DNA from: Bactericera cockerelli
Taxonomy: Eukaryota > Arthropoda > Insecta > Hemiptera > Triozidae
Length of the DNA stretch: 64,000 nt
Reading direction: 5' to 3'
Assembly: GCA_024516035.1 (NCBI GenBank)
Contig: CM044963.1
Span: forward strand, 21,267,321 to 21,331,320
In this document: piece by piece, positions 9,541-22,712 of the stretch
How the letters are laid out: the number at the start of each line of letters is the position of its first letter
How positions within the stretch are numbered: position 1 is the stretch's first letter
Notes under the pieces: generated by a model
Seen by the model: only the letters and a program-made list of their open reading frames with translations
What the model was told of the DNA's origin: nothing
The model's database searches: none
Position numbers and translations under genes: made by a program

Positions 9541-10682
9541 AAAAAAATACAGCCAATATTGAACACAAAACTTTTTTGTGATTGGTTAAGGTTATGGTTT
9601 ACACTTGGCGATAAAAAATTAATGACATTATCAATACTACGCTTTTTCCTAATTCGCTTGTATCTCCAAATACTGTCGACCGATTTATTCAAATTTGTTT
9701 CAAATGGTAGAATGGCGTTCTAAATAATTAATTCTACAGAACCAAAAATACTTTTTTAAGAGTCTGTAATGTTGCTGTCTGTCTCTTACAGGTAGGACTA
9801 ATGAGGCAAGGCGTCCTCCTGGCTGAGGAACCCCCCGAGCAGCTGATAGCAACCCATGGTGTAGACAATCTGGAGGATGTGTTCCTGCGACTCTGCCATC
9901 AGCAAAACCACACAGTGGAACAAGATCCGAAAGATGTAAGTATGTCTCAGTACAAACTATTAGTAGAACGGGATTTAATTTTGGAAATCAACACTGAATT
10001 ACACTACTCTAGAGGCTAGAGATTAGATCCAAGAAACCTAGAACAAAAAGAATACTTAGTTTTAAGAGTAAACAATATACTTTTTGCTCTAGAATCAAAC
10101 GCTGCAATGAAAATCTGTGGATCTATAAATCTAATGCAAAAAAATATAATCGGAATTCCTGTATTTGTGACATAAGCAAAATGTATGAAAAAAACCTATG
10201 CGTTCCGCAAAATTTGTCACTCAGTATATTTTTAGCAATAAAACATTGCGAAAAAATGTTGATCAAGGAGATCTAAGAGAAAAATGCAAAGATATTTTTT
10301 TCTCCAGAATATGCATTGGGTATTTTTTTCTAAAAAAAGGTTTGACTTATAGATAAATAAATTGAACATATTATAAGAAGATTTACAAATATAGAACATT
10401 ACAACCCACTGTACGGATGTATGTGTCGGGATAGTGAAACTATTCACTGCAATAGAATCTTTAGAATGGGATTCGGAAGTACCTACATAGTTACTGTGGA
10501 ACTAGGAAATCTAAAAAAAAAAATATAGAAAAAGAAACCTTTAAACACAATGAAACTGGCATGAAAATCAAACGAAAAATCATCATTACATACGAGAAAT
10601 AAGATCAAAAGAAAATAGTTGGCAAAATTAACACAAAACACACCCAATCATACCGTTCTTACCATATACCTAGTTTAAAAAA

Positions 10683-10995
10683 AAAAATGATTTTTTTTTT
10701 TTTAAAGATGAGTGTTTCACAGCCGTTTTTATTTCGTAGCCATGAAACAGGAGCTACTGTAGACGCTTGTGGTCTGTGTTGTAGCCTGCCCATCCCGTAG
10801 TATGCCTCCCCTCTGATGGGCGAGAAGTGACACAATATTTCTCAATTAGGTGCTGGGTCAAAACGAGCGCACCGGAAGGTATCCCTTACAAACAATTGGA
10901 CCCAATTAAGAATACAATTTTTTGTCGGGACCTTCGAACCCGGGACCTTCCGCATGGCAAGCGAGTGCTTAACCATTAAGCTAATCGCGCGCTTT
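10683..10995 (-). repeat. tRNA-derived SINE family B
   Basis: On the minus strand it runs from a tRNA-like head (A-box-like TTAGCTTAATGGTTAAGCAC, B box GGGTTCGAAGGTCC) through the family body, which includes CCCATCAGAGGGGAGGCATA and CACAGACCACAAGCG, to a tail of GAAACACTCATCTTTAAA and an A-run. Absent from the matching intron of the right arm, so it inserted after the duplication. Confidence 0.75.
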
Positions 10996-11220
10996 ACTTA
11001 GACTCATTTACTTAAACTGAATCATTTTATCTGTCTTCTTACAGAAAATTCCATTTGTTGATCCTTTCAAAAATGAGAAAAACAGCTTAGCCATGTTCTG
11101 GCCCCACACAAAAGCTTTGATCTACAAGAACTTCAAGTGGGTCCAGCGTAATCCCACGTAAGTTGAATTACGACTCTTCCATAAAAAACTATGGTTCTAA
11201 AATTTACCCTAGGAGAGAAA

Positions 11221-11460
11221 GGCAGCGTCGCGCGTCGATGGCACGTTGAATACACCAGTTAAGCAACATTCAGCGAGGGCTAGAACTTGGATGGGTGACC
11301 ATTCAAATTAGAACCCTCGTGATAGTGGCTTTTTCTGGCCCCACTCAGGCTGGGTAAGGTTGATTTGAGAAACTGTTTTGTGAAATTCCAGCGATTAATG
11401 GTGAAACCCCCGTCGTGATATGACCATGCAACTGTAAGCGACCTTAAACCGAAAAAAATG
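11221..11460 (+). repeat. 5S rRNA-derived SINE (shared with right arm)
   Basis: The head resembles 5S rRNA (GTCGATGGCACGTTGAATAC ... GACTTGGATGGGTGACC-like C-box, here AACTTGGATGGGTGACC). The family body (GGCCCCACTCAGGCTGGGT, AACCCCCGTCGTGATATGAC) follows. A copy sits in the same intron of the right arm at 33,975-34,215, so the insertion predates the inverted duplication. Confidence 0.8.
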
Positions 11461-12840
11461 AGAAGCAAAAAAATCCTTTTGAATATTAAGTAACTACCTA
11501 GGTACTTGGTATTTCTTTTTATACAGTAATGATTTCCTCATTGCTCACTGTTTTTGTCTTTTTTTTATGCGGCCACTCAGTGTAATTGAGCACTAATATT
11601 TTATTTATTTATTAAAACTTTATTAATAAGGAATATTTTCTGAAAAATATAAATTCATTAATTTTTTTGCTTCTTTTTCCTTTACTTATTTTTTCTTTAA
11701 ATTTAAGAGAAGAAAAAAATAAAGAAAAAATAAAAGAAGAAAGAAAGAAAAAAAGCAAAAAAAAAAAAAATATGAATCAATTCATATTTTCCAGATAATG
11801 TTCCTTTGTCAAGGCCTTGAATGTTAAGCGATTTCCCACAGTTCTAAGTTCATCAGGCAAATAATTCCATGATCGAACAGCATTAACTATAAAACTATTA
11901 CCCATATGGTTTGTGGGATGAGGTGGAATGGAGAGATGAGTAGAGCGAGTGTTATGATTATGGAATGATGAAAGTGAGTGAAATGATTAATGAAGATATG
12001 GAGGTGAAATGAGAGAGAAAAAAAAAACTATAAATTTTCATAACTGAAACCTTACCACAAAGTAAGGTTTCATTTGCAAAAATGGATCAACCTTTCAAAC
12101 CATGGACCTATTACTTAGTGTTGACATTGGGTATGCTTTTCAAATTACTTTTTAGAATTATTTGATTAATTTGATCATTAACTTTATTACTTTCTTTTTT
12201 TTTGGACGCTCATGACCTTAGATACTTAAAGCAGCTTTAAATCTTTCATTTATTACAGAGTTTTCATTTTCCTAAGTTTTGTGATCACCCTAGCCGTCAT
12301 GATAGAGTGCAATGAAGTAGTCAGATATGCACCCCCCATGAGGGTGGGAATCGTGAACCACGGAGCCCACAACTGTTCTAAATTCTCCCGCTCCAACTTC
12401 AATTGTTCGTCAAGTAAGGAATTTAGAAAGGATCAACTTGACATCAGCTGCAACTTCATTCAAACGTGGCGAGATCGAATACCCGAAAATCCCATCGTAA
12501 GTTCTCAATTGTACAATAGTTCATAGTTTTTTTTGACCTCTTCATGTTATACAGGTGGCTGTAGGTCTATTTTTCGTATGTAAAAAAAAAAAAAAAAATC
12601 GACATGGGAATGCGTCACCGTTCAATTTGCAAAAACCAGTCTTAATTCTGTAAGACTGGTTTTGCTGGTGCAGGAACAAAATTTTCACATATTTCTTTCT
12701 CAGAACAGATATTAAAGACCGAATAGTAAAAGAGTTTAGAATTACAACGAGGATAGGAGAAGACTGTCGAGATATGTTGTTTAAGTTGTTGCTTAAGTTG
12801 TTAAGTTTTTAAGTTGTTGCTTAAGTTGTTTTCCTGTTAT

Positions 12841-12893
12841 CAAGGGTGGTGGGAAAGAGAATACCAAAGGCATTATCACCACCCTTGATCAAA
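12841..12893. repeat. Short perfect-arm palindrome in left intron
   Basis: ATCAAGGGTGGTG and its reverse complement flank ~27 bp. The same ATCAAGGGTGGTG motif occurs once at about 26,379, at the outer edge of the right arm. It resembles the joined ends of a small inverted-repeat element. Confidence 0.5.
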
Positions 12894-15800
12894 CTTTGTT
12901 TATCTTTAATTAATTTTACCTTTTAACTGCACCTGTAGGTAGGTATATATAAAAAAATTTGTAAATAAAGATTGATCAAAATTATTGTTGAATAATAATA
13001 ATAATAAAAAGACTGTCGTATAAAATCGCTTATACGAGATATGTTGCTTTGTGCTCTGCGATTCGTGGAAGTCTTCCTTTACCTTATTTGTAACTGAAGG
13101 GGCAGTCCTCCCTTTAATGAGTTGTAACATTATTTTATAATAATGTTTCCTTTACCATCGAATTTTTTTTTTCTCTAGATCATCTACAACAGTAAGGAGG
13201 AAGCAATGAGAAAAGCCAAGTCCCGCTATCTGGTGGCACTCTTAGAGTTCCCCAAAAACTTCACTGAGGGAGTTTTGCAGAGGTTTGAACAAGGCTGGAG
13301 TGTGGACAAAGCCTTAGTGGACTCTTCCATCATGGACATCCACCAAGACTCTACCGGTAATATTAAAGAGCCGAGTAGAATCAATACTTCATCGTTAAAA
13401 GATTTAATCAGAGAAATGAGTATAGATAATTCAATAATCCACCGGGTGAAAACAGAAAAGTAGAATCAATATATTACCAGTGAGACAAAAAAAGTAGAGA
13501 AGAATCAATACTCCAAGGAGAAAAAGTAGAATCAATACTCCAAAGAAGAACGAGAAGAGTAAAACCAATACGCCAAGAAAATGGTAGTGTAGAATCATTA
13601 TTGCATTGCTAAGAAGTGAGTGCAAATGAACAATTTTATTAATGGGTAACTTTGTTTTAAAACATTACACTGTCATCAGGCTTCGAATGGCACCATAAAG
13701 AGTGAATCAATTTAGTCTATCTTGCACATGCACAGAGTTGAGTAATTTTTCCTAACACACAAAAAAGGTGATACTTTTCTATGTGCGAACAAAATTTCAC
13801 CCCTGGTGGAATTTTGATTCAGCTCATACAACTACTTTTTAGAATTATTTGATTAAAAATGGAGTTTTACTAGTCCATTAGTATTTTAAACTATTGTTTT
13901 ATGATTCGCAGATTTCATGGTCACATACAGACTGGAGCAGGATATAAGAGATATTCTCATCTTGACTTTCCAGGAACATCTAGTAACATGTGGTTATTCT
14001 CCCAAAGTTGCTCAACTACCTCCTATGAAAGTGAGACCATAAAATTATAATTATGTCAAACTCTATCGAATTTTATTTTTAAACTCTACCGATTTAGAAA
14101 AAAAAATGTTTTTTAGTAACACCTTGCTTGAAATGATCTCAGAATTGTAAATTATGCAAATTTTGCGACTCATTATTGAGATATATTTTCTTGAAAATAT
14201 GATTAGAGAAGTTGTCCTTTGAACTGTCTTGAAATTTAATTTTACCTAATTTTGTTTACTTAATTATAATCAGGAACCATTACTTGAAAATGGATCTCTC
14301 AAAAACAACTTTCAGACCGAGAAAAACAGGTTTTCCGAACTTTAAGTTAATAATTGTTGTTGTTAGAGTTGCAAGCTTTAAGCTACACCAGGTTTTGATA
14401 GTATTTAGTTTGGTTGGAAGTATTCCTATTTTCTATGTCACTTTTTCTTAACTATTTCTAGATTACCATGCGTAGGATTAATTTGCGTAATTGCAACATT
14501 AATAATTGTTACATGCAAACGGAATTAAAAAAAAACCTGTCTCACAGTAATTACTTGTACCTACTTTGTACTTGAATTAATCACACAGGCGTGCAAGCCT
14601 TAATAAACTATCACTTTTTGTTTTAAATAGAAAGAGATTTTAACTGTTATATATTGGTTGTGTGGAAGAGCTCACGATGTGAGAATCGTTCCCTCAAAGC
14701 CATCAAAAAGAGAAAATGCTATCAATTTTCAGTACTAACCTTTGCTAGTGAGAACTAATTCGAAACAGATGCCCAGTTATGTGTTCTGATAGATAAATAC
14801 ATCTAACAACAATGTCTAACAAAAGCTGGAGCCATGTTGGCTAGTTACAACAACAACACCACCAAAACAACCTATTGAATTATTTTTCTGTATCACCTTC
14901 TCACTTTCAGATAAAAATGGACACATTCTTCGGAGAAGGCGTAAGTTACCACCCACACGACTATACCGTCCATTTGGTACTGAGCTGTATGGTAACGTAA
15001 GTAAACAAACTGAAAGCCTCGTCTGGTATCATTAAATGGTAAAAATCTTTATGAAAAAATATCTCACTCAAAGTTGAAAAAACCAATCTACATATTTATA
15101 GGTTTTTTTTTTTTTTTTTTTTTTTTTTAATCCAGAAATATTTTACCTATTCAACCAGAAAAAGATTTTCAATTAGCACGAAGAGAACTTACTTTTGTAT
15201 CTTTTTTTTAAGTATCTTTGATTGTTTGTATATTTATGGTTGATTAGAGTCTAAAAACTGTTTTGATAATTATTACATAATATAATAATATATGCAAATC
15301 AACATGGTCTACGTGGGAGAAAATCATTGTTATTTTTTGAAGAAAATGAGAAAATCATTGTTATCCTCCATGAGACTCTTTGATATATAATTTTAATGCT
15401 TGATTTTTCGTTTTCAGGTTTACCTATCTGTTGCCATGTATTCTTCTTACTTTGTCTCTGTGTCTGGAAAAAGTGACCGGAGCCTACACCAGGTGTATTA
15501 TTAGTGGTGAGTGGTCAATTATTTTGTGTGCGTGTCTACTGAAGATATTTTTTATACATAACAGCTAGTGATAATAAAATTGACAATTTTAGGTAAAATA
15601 TTAAATAAGTTACAATTGGATATATTCCATTGAGGCCATTGGATATATTCCATTTATTCCATTGAAGCCTGTTTTGATTTGATAGTTAAGTTATCACTGA
15701 GTCAGTTAGATATTCCATATTCTGGGCAGATCTTCAATGTTTTTATTTATTTAATTTTTATTAATTGTTTCTTCCTCATCAAAAGCTCTCTTGAGATCAA

Positions 15801-16174
15801 TGGATACGTATTATTAATATGTATTAATATTGTTTCTTTGTCATGAGAAGCTCTTTTTTTTAATTAATGGATATATGTATTATTATTTTTCACCAGGTGT
15901 TCGTATTTCTGAGATTCTAGCTAGCTATACAGTGGTCCTTGTGCTATTCAATCTGCTCAACATAGCGTTGATGAGTCTCATTCAGAATGTCTTCTACGGC
16001 AAACCTTACGGCAACTTTTGGCTGGGCTACTTACTTATCAACAGTATTGGTTTCACTGGAATTTTCTTTGGTAAGATTTATTGTTAACTATGTACGAGTT
16101 TTATACATTGAATTCAACTTCGCAAAGTTATCAAGTCAACAATATCCATCCATAGAGTACAATACTTTGCTTAT

Positions 16175-16380
16175 TTTTATCAGTATCAGTATAAACAGAA
16201 AAGTGAGAAGTTGTACTAGATGTATATGAATATCAGAACATACCTGGACAGCTGTTTCGAGCTTATTTGCTCTCATCAGCAGGTAATAGTTCTGAGTATA
16301 CATGCCATCAACTAACCTCTCTATTTTGATCAGTATAAACAGAAGAGTGAGAAGTTGTACTAGATGTACAAGTGGTGGTT
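16175..16380. repeat. Interspersed repeat with CAGCTGTTTCGAGC core
   Basis: The ~140-bp unit with GACAGCTGTTTCGAGCTTAT and CTCATCAGCAGGTAATAG recurs twice in tandem at 53,280-53,610, and a diverged form lies at 30,690-30,750. Class not recognised. It is absent from the same intron of the right arm. Confidence 0.6.
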
Positions 16381-16539
16381 ATATTTAAATCCATAGAGTA
16401 CTTCTCAGTTTGTTAATAATTGATGTATTAAATAATTTTCAGGCTTTTTCGTGGTTGTCTTCACCAATAGCCTCATAGAGAGCGCTGGGGTCTGCATCTT
16501 ACTCTCTGTCTCGTCTTACACATTTACAGGTATCAGTTC

Positions 16540-17670
16540 GTATAAAAGAAAAATTGTTGAGAAGTTGTACTAGATTTTTTAATAAAACATAAACATTACT
16601 GACAGCTGTTTAAAAGAGCTATATTGCTCTCTATCAGAGTTGTATCTTCTTTTGAGTATTGACATGCAAAACTATAACTCTCTTATTCTTGTAGTTTAAA
16701 CAGAATTATAGTAAATTTACTGATTACAAAGGATTGTTATATTTAATCCGTTAGATATTCTACATTTTTCATAGGTTTTTTATTAAATAATTTTCAGGCC
16801 TTTTTCTGGCTTTCTTCACCAACAGCTTGCCATTGAGAGGCGTTCCGAGTGCTACATCTACTCCTTCTCCCTTAACACTTAGGTAAGTTTATAATGAATT
16901 TAGCGATTTTATGTTGCTCATCGGCTAATAATTTGTCTTTTTCAATACATAATAATGAATAATTTATTAAAACTACTTCTAATTGTGTTTTACTATAATT
17001 TTGTTATCTTCTTTTGATATTGACTTGCAAATAATATTACTTACTTTTTTCCCTTCCGTAGTTTATTTGAATAATTACTGTTGACAAAGGCAATCATATT
17101 GATCTAATTTCTTCGTACTGAATATGACTATCCTTCATGTTTTCTTTACCTAACTGTAGTTGATCTTTGTCATTTCATGACTTTCCATTTAAGTTTTTTG
17201 CCATGAAGCAGGCTTGTTCCCGAGTAAGCTACATAGCATGCCATTCTCCCTAACACTCTGGTGTAAAGTCAATCTTGCTTCTGTTGAAGAATGCCTCATC
17301 CCCACAAGCAGGTGTACCTCGCTTCTTATCTGCGCATCCACCTCGCTACATTTCTATCTACCTCAGGTCTCCCGCTCCAAGACTTTGTAGGTGGAATCAG
17401 CTTGCAGGAGTCCGATTCTTGGAGAAATATAGCCTTTTGCTATAACTTGGGAATGAGTAGCTTTACTGTATTGTTTTAAATGGGGAAAGTAAGCTCAAGT
17501 TGAACTGTGATCTCAGTTTGTTGAAAGACTACTTACATACTTTCTTTGTCGCTCAATCCTGGTCAGTAATTTTTACTTGGTTTTAAAATACCCAAAACTT
17601 GATAAGAATTGACGAGTGATTTGATGGAGATTCAGTGATGAGTTCATGTGAGACACATCACTGTCGCTGG
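16540..17670 (+). other. Deletion-rich duplicate/degraded 3' end of the left ABCH copy
   Basis: From 16,540 to about 16,880 the sequence repeats 16,190-16,530 (intron 12 and exon 13) with very many small deletions. From about 17,090 it follows the right arm's final intron, last exon and 3' flank, again with many 1-2-base deletions and shortened homopolymers. Exons 5-13 directly upstream match the right arm without indels. The change is abrupt. Confidence 0.7.
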
Positions 17671-17674
17671 AGAT

Positions 17675-18260
17675 GCCCTTTCCTGCTTCAGTATCATAAC
17701 CTATGATAATATTAAGTGTTGAAATTAGGAGTCAATTACTTTGATTTGCGATATAAAGAAAGGGTTCTGAAACAATTGAAACCATACGGGAAAAATTGTT
17801 TTTTGTTGTTGTGACATTCATTTAATATCTTAGGTCTTATGATGTCTAAAATTATAATAAAATTGGTTTAAAATTAAACTTGCGCCTTCAAAATTTAAAA
17901 TACTGTAGATACAAGTGATTTAGTATAAAAATTCAAAATTGACACGTGTATATAATGTGAAACAAGTTAGTTAGATATTTTTTTTTTCTTTTTATGTGAT
18001 CATAAATGTCTTGTATAAATTTATTTTTAAACATTAGTAAAATAAATAAAATATGTAACAATATTTCAAATGTGAATCAATCACGAGGAAGTATTGTGTC
18101 CATAATTGGCAGTGTTTTTCTTATTAACCTAGATACCTGTAGTAAATATGTAGTAACCTTTTAAAAATACGTACGTTTGAATTTTATACTGACAATTATA
18201 CTAGGTATGTAAATACTTGTGGTTTCATTAACTTCCGTATAAAATTGAAAGTGGTGTCAT
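17675..18260. other. AT-rich spacer, nothing recognised
   Basis: No ORF, repeat family or RNA head was seen in this stretch. Confidence 0.4.
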
Positions 18261-18267
18261 CAACTTC

Positions 18268-18530
18268 TTTTTTTTTTTTGAAGTGGGGTTTAACGTCGCT
18301 TTCAACTGCCATGGTCATATCACGACGGGGGTTTTACCCTCCATTCGCAGGAAACTCACAAACCTGCTACTCACATTGACCTCACCCAGCCTGAGTGGGG
18401 CCGGGAAAAGTCAGCGTCACGAGAATTAGAATTTGAATGGTCACCCATCCAAGTCTTAACCTCGCTGGATGTCGCTTAACTTCGGTGTTCTGAAGGGAAC
18501 CGGTGTATTCAACATGCCATCGACGCTGGC
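18268..18530 (-). repeat. 5S rRNA-derived SINE with target duplication
   Basis: Reverse-oriented copy from the T-run (A-tail) at 18,268 to CATCGACGCTGGC. It holds the 5S-like ACCGGTTCCCTTCAGAACAC and GACTTGGATGGGTGACC boxes on the minus strand. ATCAACTT on both sides is a likely target-site duplication, which together with the A-tail indicates LINE-driven insertion. Confidence 0.85.
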
Positions 18531-18667
18531 TATATCAACTTCAGTATCAGTGTATCAGTTCTACCAGGTTACCATGACCTCCAGAAAACAGCCTTTTATA
18601 CTCATTTGAGCTACTTCATTATGATATAGCTGCATTTGAGCTAATTACGTTAATATATTATTAGTGG

Positions 18668-18851
18668 TTATTGGTTAAGCTCAGTGTTTAAGCACTCGCT
18701 TGTCATACAGGAGGTCCCGGATTCGATCTCCCGTGCATGAAGATAAAATTTGTATTCTAAATTTGTATCCTTAGAAGAATTCCTTAGGGAGAGAGCCACA
18801 AAAATTGTAATGAAAAACTAAAATAAATATACATTATTACATTAGGTACAT

Positions 18852-18885
<34 letters not shown>

Positions 18886-19105
18886 TTACAATAAATTATT
18901 GTTTGGGATACCTTCCGGTGCGCTCGTGTTGACCCAGCACCTAATTGGGAAGTATCGTGTCACTTCTCGCCCATCAGAGGGGAGACATACTACGGGATGG
19001 GCAGGCTACAATACAGACCACAAGCGTCCACAGGAGCTCCTATTTCATGGCTACGAAATAAAAACAGCTGTGAAACACTCATCTTCAATAAAAAAAAGTG
19101 ATAGT
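18668..19105 (+). repeat. tRNA-derived SINE family B, interrupted
   Basis: The tRNA-like head (TTAAGCTCAGTG ... GGATTCGATC) is followed after about 60 bp by an unrelated A-tailed insertion (about 18,760-18,885, A28). The normal family-B body follows: CCTTCCGGTGCGCTCGTG, CCCATCAGAGGGGAGACATA, GAAACACTCATCTTCAA. Confidence 0.75.
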
Positions 19106-19109
19106 TTTC

Positions 19110-19640
19110 ATTGTGTAAGAGTTATTTAGGACTTGAGAAAATCCTCTCTTTTTCTTTTTTGTCTGGCGGTGCTGCAGTTCCGCAGCTCCTTAGCACCGTC
19201 TGCGCCTGGGGAGGATAATGCTCAGGGCCCTAGGGCATCTTCACCATTTCATAATTTCCTTGTGTACATAGACGAATGAACCTACATTATTATGAACTCC
19301 ATACGTATACGTAACCATAGCATCAACATTATTTTTTCATGGCTCTATAACATGAGGACAGGTAAAACACTATAGAATTTGTAAGGAATGTATATCATGA
19401 GTCATGATGTTATACAGAAAGATGATTCAAATAAAAATATAGTTTGATATGAAATAAAGTTTGATTAATTTATTATAAGATTTAGAATTGTGCATACATT
19501 TACAATTTTGAAAAAAGAAGTTCTGAGCAAGGAAATCCTAAACACAACGATCTGATATTATGACGCTAGTTATTTATTATTAACATATTTAACTTGAAAA
19601 AAGTCACCATAAAAAAATATACTTGTTGTCTTACCTTTAA
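19110..19640. other. Intergenic sequence with a shared repeat scrap
   Basis: 19,128-19,230 (GACTTGAGAAAATCCTCTC ... CTGCAGTTCCGCAGCTCCTT) recurs, diverged, at 44,862-44,940. The rest is AT-rich and unrecognised. Confidence 0.45.
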
Positions 19641-21860
19641 TTTTGATCTGTGTGCTGGAACGTAGAATTTTGAACTTGATCTGTAGAATTTTGAACTTTT
19701 GTGACTTCTTGATGTGTGCGAACGTAGAATTTTGAACTTGATCGGTAGAATTTTGAACTTGTATAACATTTGATTGGTACTGGAACGGACAATTTTGAAA
19801 GACGAAGAATTTTGAACGACGATTTGTAATGGACGAAGAATTTGTAATGGACGAAGAATTTGGTACTGGACGAGGAATTTGGTACTGGACGAGGAATTTG
19901 GTATTGAACGAAGAATTTGTAATGTACGAAGAATTTTTATAGATGAATAATTTTGTTTTGGACGAAGAATTTGGTATTGGACGTAGAATTTGTAATGGAC
20001 GAAGGATTTAATAATGTACGAAGAATTTGTAATGGACGAAGAATTTGGTATTTACGAAGATTTTGATAATGAACGAAGAATTTGATATTGAACGAAGAAT
20101 TTGTAATTGAAGGATTTGGTATGGACGAAGAATTTGATAATGTACGAAGAATTTAATAATGAACGAAGAATTTGATATTGAACGAAGAATTTATAATTGA
20201 AGAATTTGGTATGAACGAAGAATTTGGTATTGGACGAGGAATTTGTAACTGAATAATTTGGTATTGAACGAAGATTTTGATAATGAACGAAGAATTTGAT
20301 ATTGAACGAAGAATTTGTAATTGAAGAATTTGGTATGGACGAAGAATTTGATAATGTACGAAGATTTTAATAATGAACGAAGAATTTGATATTGAACGAA
20401 GAATTTGGTATGAACGAAGAATTTGGTATTGGACGAGGAATTTGTAACTGAATAATTTGGTATAGACGAAGAATTTGATAATGTACGAAGAATTTGTAGT
20501 GAACGAAGAATTTGATATTGAACGAATAAATTGTAATGGACGAAGAATTTGGTAGTGAATGAATAATTTGTAATGTACGAAGAATTTTTATAGATGAATA
20601 ATTTTGTTTTGGACGAAGAATTTGATTATGCACGAAGAATTTGTAACTGAAGACTTTGGATATAAACGAAGAATTTGTAATGGACGAAGAATTTTGTATT
20701 GGACGAGAAATTTGTAACTGAATAATTTGGTATGGACGAAGAATTTGTAATGGACGAAGAATTTGGTATTGGACGAGGAATTTGTGAATAATTTGGTATA
20801 GACGAAGAATTTGATAATGTACGAAGAATTTGTAATTGAAGAATTTGGTATGGACGAAGAATTTGATATTGAACGAAGAATTTGATATTGAACGAAGAAT
20901 TTTGTACTGGACGAGGAATTTGTAACTGAATAATTTGGTATGGACGAAGAATTTGATAATGTACGGAGAATTTGTATTGGACGAAGAATTTGTAATGAAT
21001 GAAGTTTTTGTAATGGACGAAAAATTTGGTATGGACGAAGAATTTGGTATGAACGAAGAATTTTTAATTGAAGAATTTGGTATGGACGAAGAATTTGATA
21101 ATGTACGAAGAATTTGTAATGGACGAAGAATTTGGTATTGGACGAGGAATTTGTGAATAGTTTGGTATAAACGAAGAATTTGATAATGTACGAAGAATTT
21201 GGTATGGACGAAGAATTTGATAATGTACGAAGAATTTGTAATGGACGAAGAATTTGTAATGGACGAAGAATTTGGTATTGGACGAGGAATTTGGTATGGA
21301 CGAAGAATTTGATAATGTACGGAGAATTTGTATTGGACGAAGAATTTGTAATGAACGAAGAATTTGGTAATGAACGAAGTTTTTGTAATGGACGAAAAAT
21401 TTGGTATGGACGAAGAATTTGATAATGTACGAAGAATTTGTAATGGACGAAGAATTTGATAATGTACGAAATTTGTAATGGACGAAGAATTTGATAATGA
21501 ACGAAGAATTTGATATTGAACGAAGAATTTGTAATTGAAGAATTTGGTATGGACGAAGAATTTGATAATGTACGAAGAATTTGTATTGGACGAAGAATTT
21601 GTAATGAACGAAGAATTTGGTAATGAACGAAGTTTTTGTAATGGACGAAGAATTTGGTATGAACGAAGAATTTGATATTGGACGAAAAATTTGGTAATGA
21701 ACGAAGAATTTGGTAATGGACGAAGAATTTGTAATTATTGAAGAATTTGGTATGGACGAAGAATTTGGAACTTGATCTGTAGAATTTGAGTGAGACTTCT
21801 TGATTTGTTGTGCGACGTAGAATTTTGAGCTTGTGGATTTGACTTCCTGATTTTATCTGA
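19640..21860. repeat. About 2-kb minisatellite of GACGAAGAATTTG units
   Basis: Variable 15-19-bp units around ACGAAGAATTTG(G)TAATGG run from about 19,795 to 21,765. Both ends are flanked by longer related units with GTAGAATTTTGAACTTGATC (19,640-19,775; 21,765-21,850). Higher-order blocks of several units recur, for example 20,935-21,010 and 21,294-21,360. The minus strand is open for 425 codons because the unit has no reverse-strand stops in any frame, so I do not call a protein. Confidence 0.9.
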
Positions 21861-21864
21861 AACA

Positions 21865-22705
21865 TAGAGAAAACAAAAATGGAATTAATACTTCAATAAT
21901 TCAGTATAGTAACATTTATAGCAAGATTATATCGATTTAAATAGTACCACCTGGTGTTCCAATCTTAATGAAATATTATCAGTTATCAATAAACAGTAGG
22001 CATTCTGTATTAGTCCATATAAGACAAGGAAAGATCCCATAAAATATTAAAAGTGAGTCTGCCACCACCACCACATGAAAATAGGACGTAATCAGGTAGA
22101 GTTTTTTTTTACCCACAGAACCTTTTTTATGTACCTACTAGTACGTCAATAAACAGCCAACATGTAAAATTAACAGGTCATAACTTATCACTTCTTCCAT
22201 TGGTTTAATTTTTTTAATACACCAGTATTATGTGGTAGTACCTACTACTTATAATAAAAAAAAACCTTAGGCTGTCTATCAGAAACTTGGTACCTATTTA
22301 CTGTACTATATTTAAGTGTTCAGAAACTTAGAACCTTTTTACTGTATTATATTTAATTGCTAACTAGGGAACAACTTTTTCCCTCTGCCGTAAAATGGTT
22401 GACCAATATATGAATTTGATGATAGCATAGATGTTTACTTACATTTTCTTGTAAAATTAAAAACTAATTTATATGCGAACAAATATATGGTGACTTTTTA
22501 AGTTAAATAATTTTAAATATTTGGTAGCTGCAAACTGCTAAGTTGGTATTCACTCAGATCAGATCGTTGTACTTAGGATTCCAGATCTTAATCCATATTT
22601 TCAAAAGTTCAAATAATTGTCCATTTTCTTAATATGAGAGTTTCTTGTTATTTTACTTGAGTGGATGAGAATCATAAGTGTGGATTCCGATTCTGAAATA
22701 AAAGA
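21865..22705. other. AT-rich spacer, nothing recognised
   Basis: No gene or repeat family member was identified here. Confidence 0.4.
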
Positions 22706-22712
22706 AAAGAAA

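Larger units (their letters stand above)
9545..17670 (+). pseudogene. Partial ABCH transporter copy (exons 5-13 intact, NBD exons 1-4 missing, last exon degraded)
   Basis: Exon-for-exon match to the complete gene at 26,697-41,917, in opposite orientation. Exons with AG/GT borders: 9,792-9,935; 11,045-11,157; 12,259-12,496; 13,179-13,356; 13,912-14,030; 14,911-14,996; 15,418-15,506; 15,897-16,070; 16,443-16,529. All nine have the same length as in the right copy and stay in frame. Exon 5 is identical at protein level, and the rest differ by scattered substitutions (for example NSLAMF versus NNLAMF). They encode the end of the NBD, the first membrane helix, the extracellular loop and most later helices. 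Walker A, signature and Walker B (exons 1-4) are absent upstream, so no ATP-driven transporter can be made. The terminal exon region (17,214-17,408) matches the right copy only with many small deletions. Confidence 0.88.

Noticed and set aside
16799..16880. Extra ABCH exon after exon 13
   Set aside because: It is a deletion-ridden repeat of exon 13, with lost frame and no counterpart in the right copy.
20588..21865. 425-codon minus-strand ORF
   Set aside because: It lies wholly in a 15-19-bp minisatellite whose reverse strand has almost no stops in any frame; the peptide is a scrambled repeat (FFVHYQILRP) with no domain.
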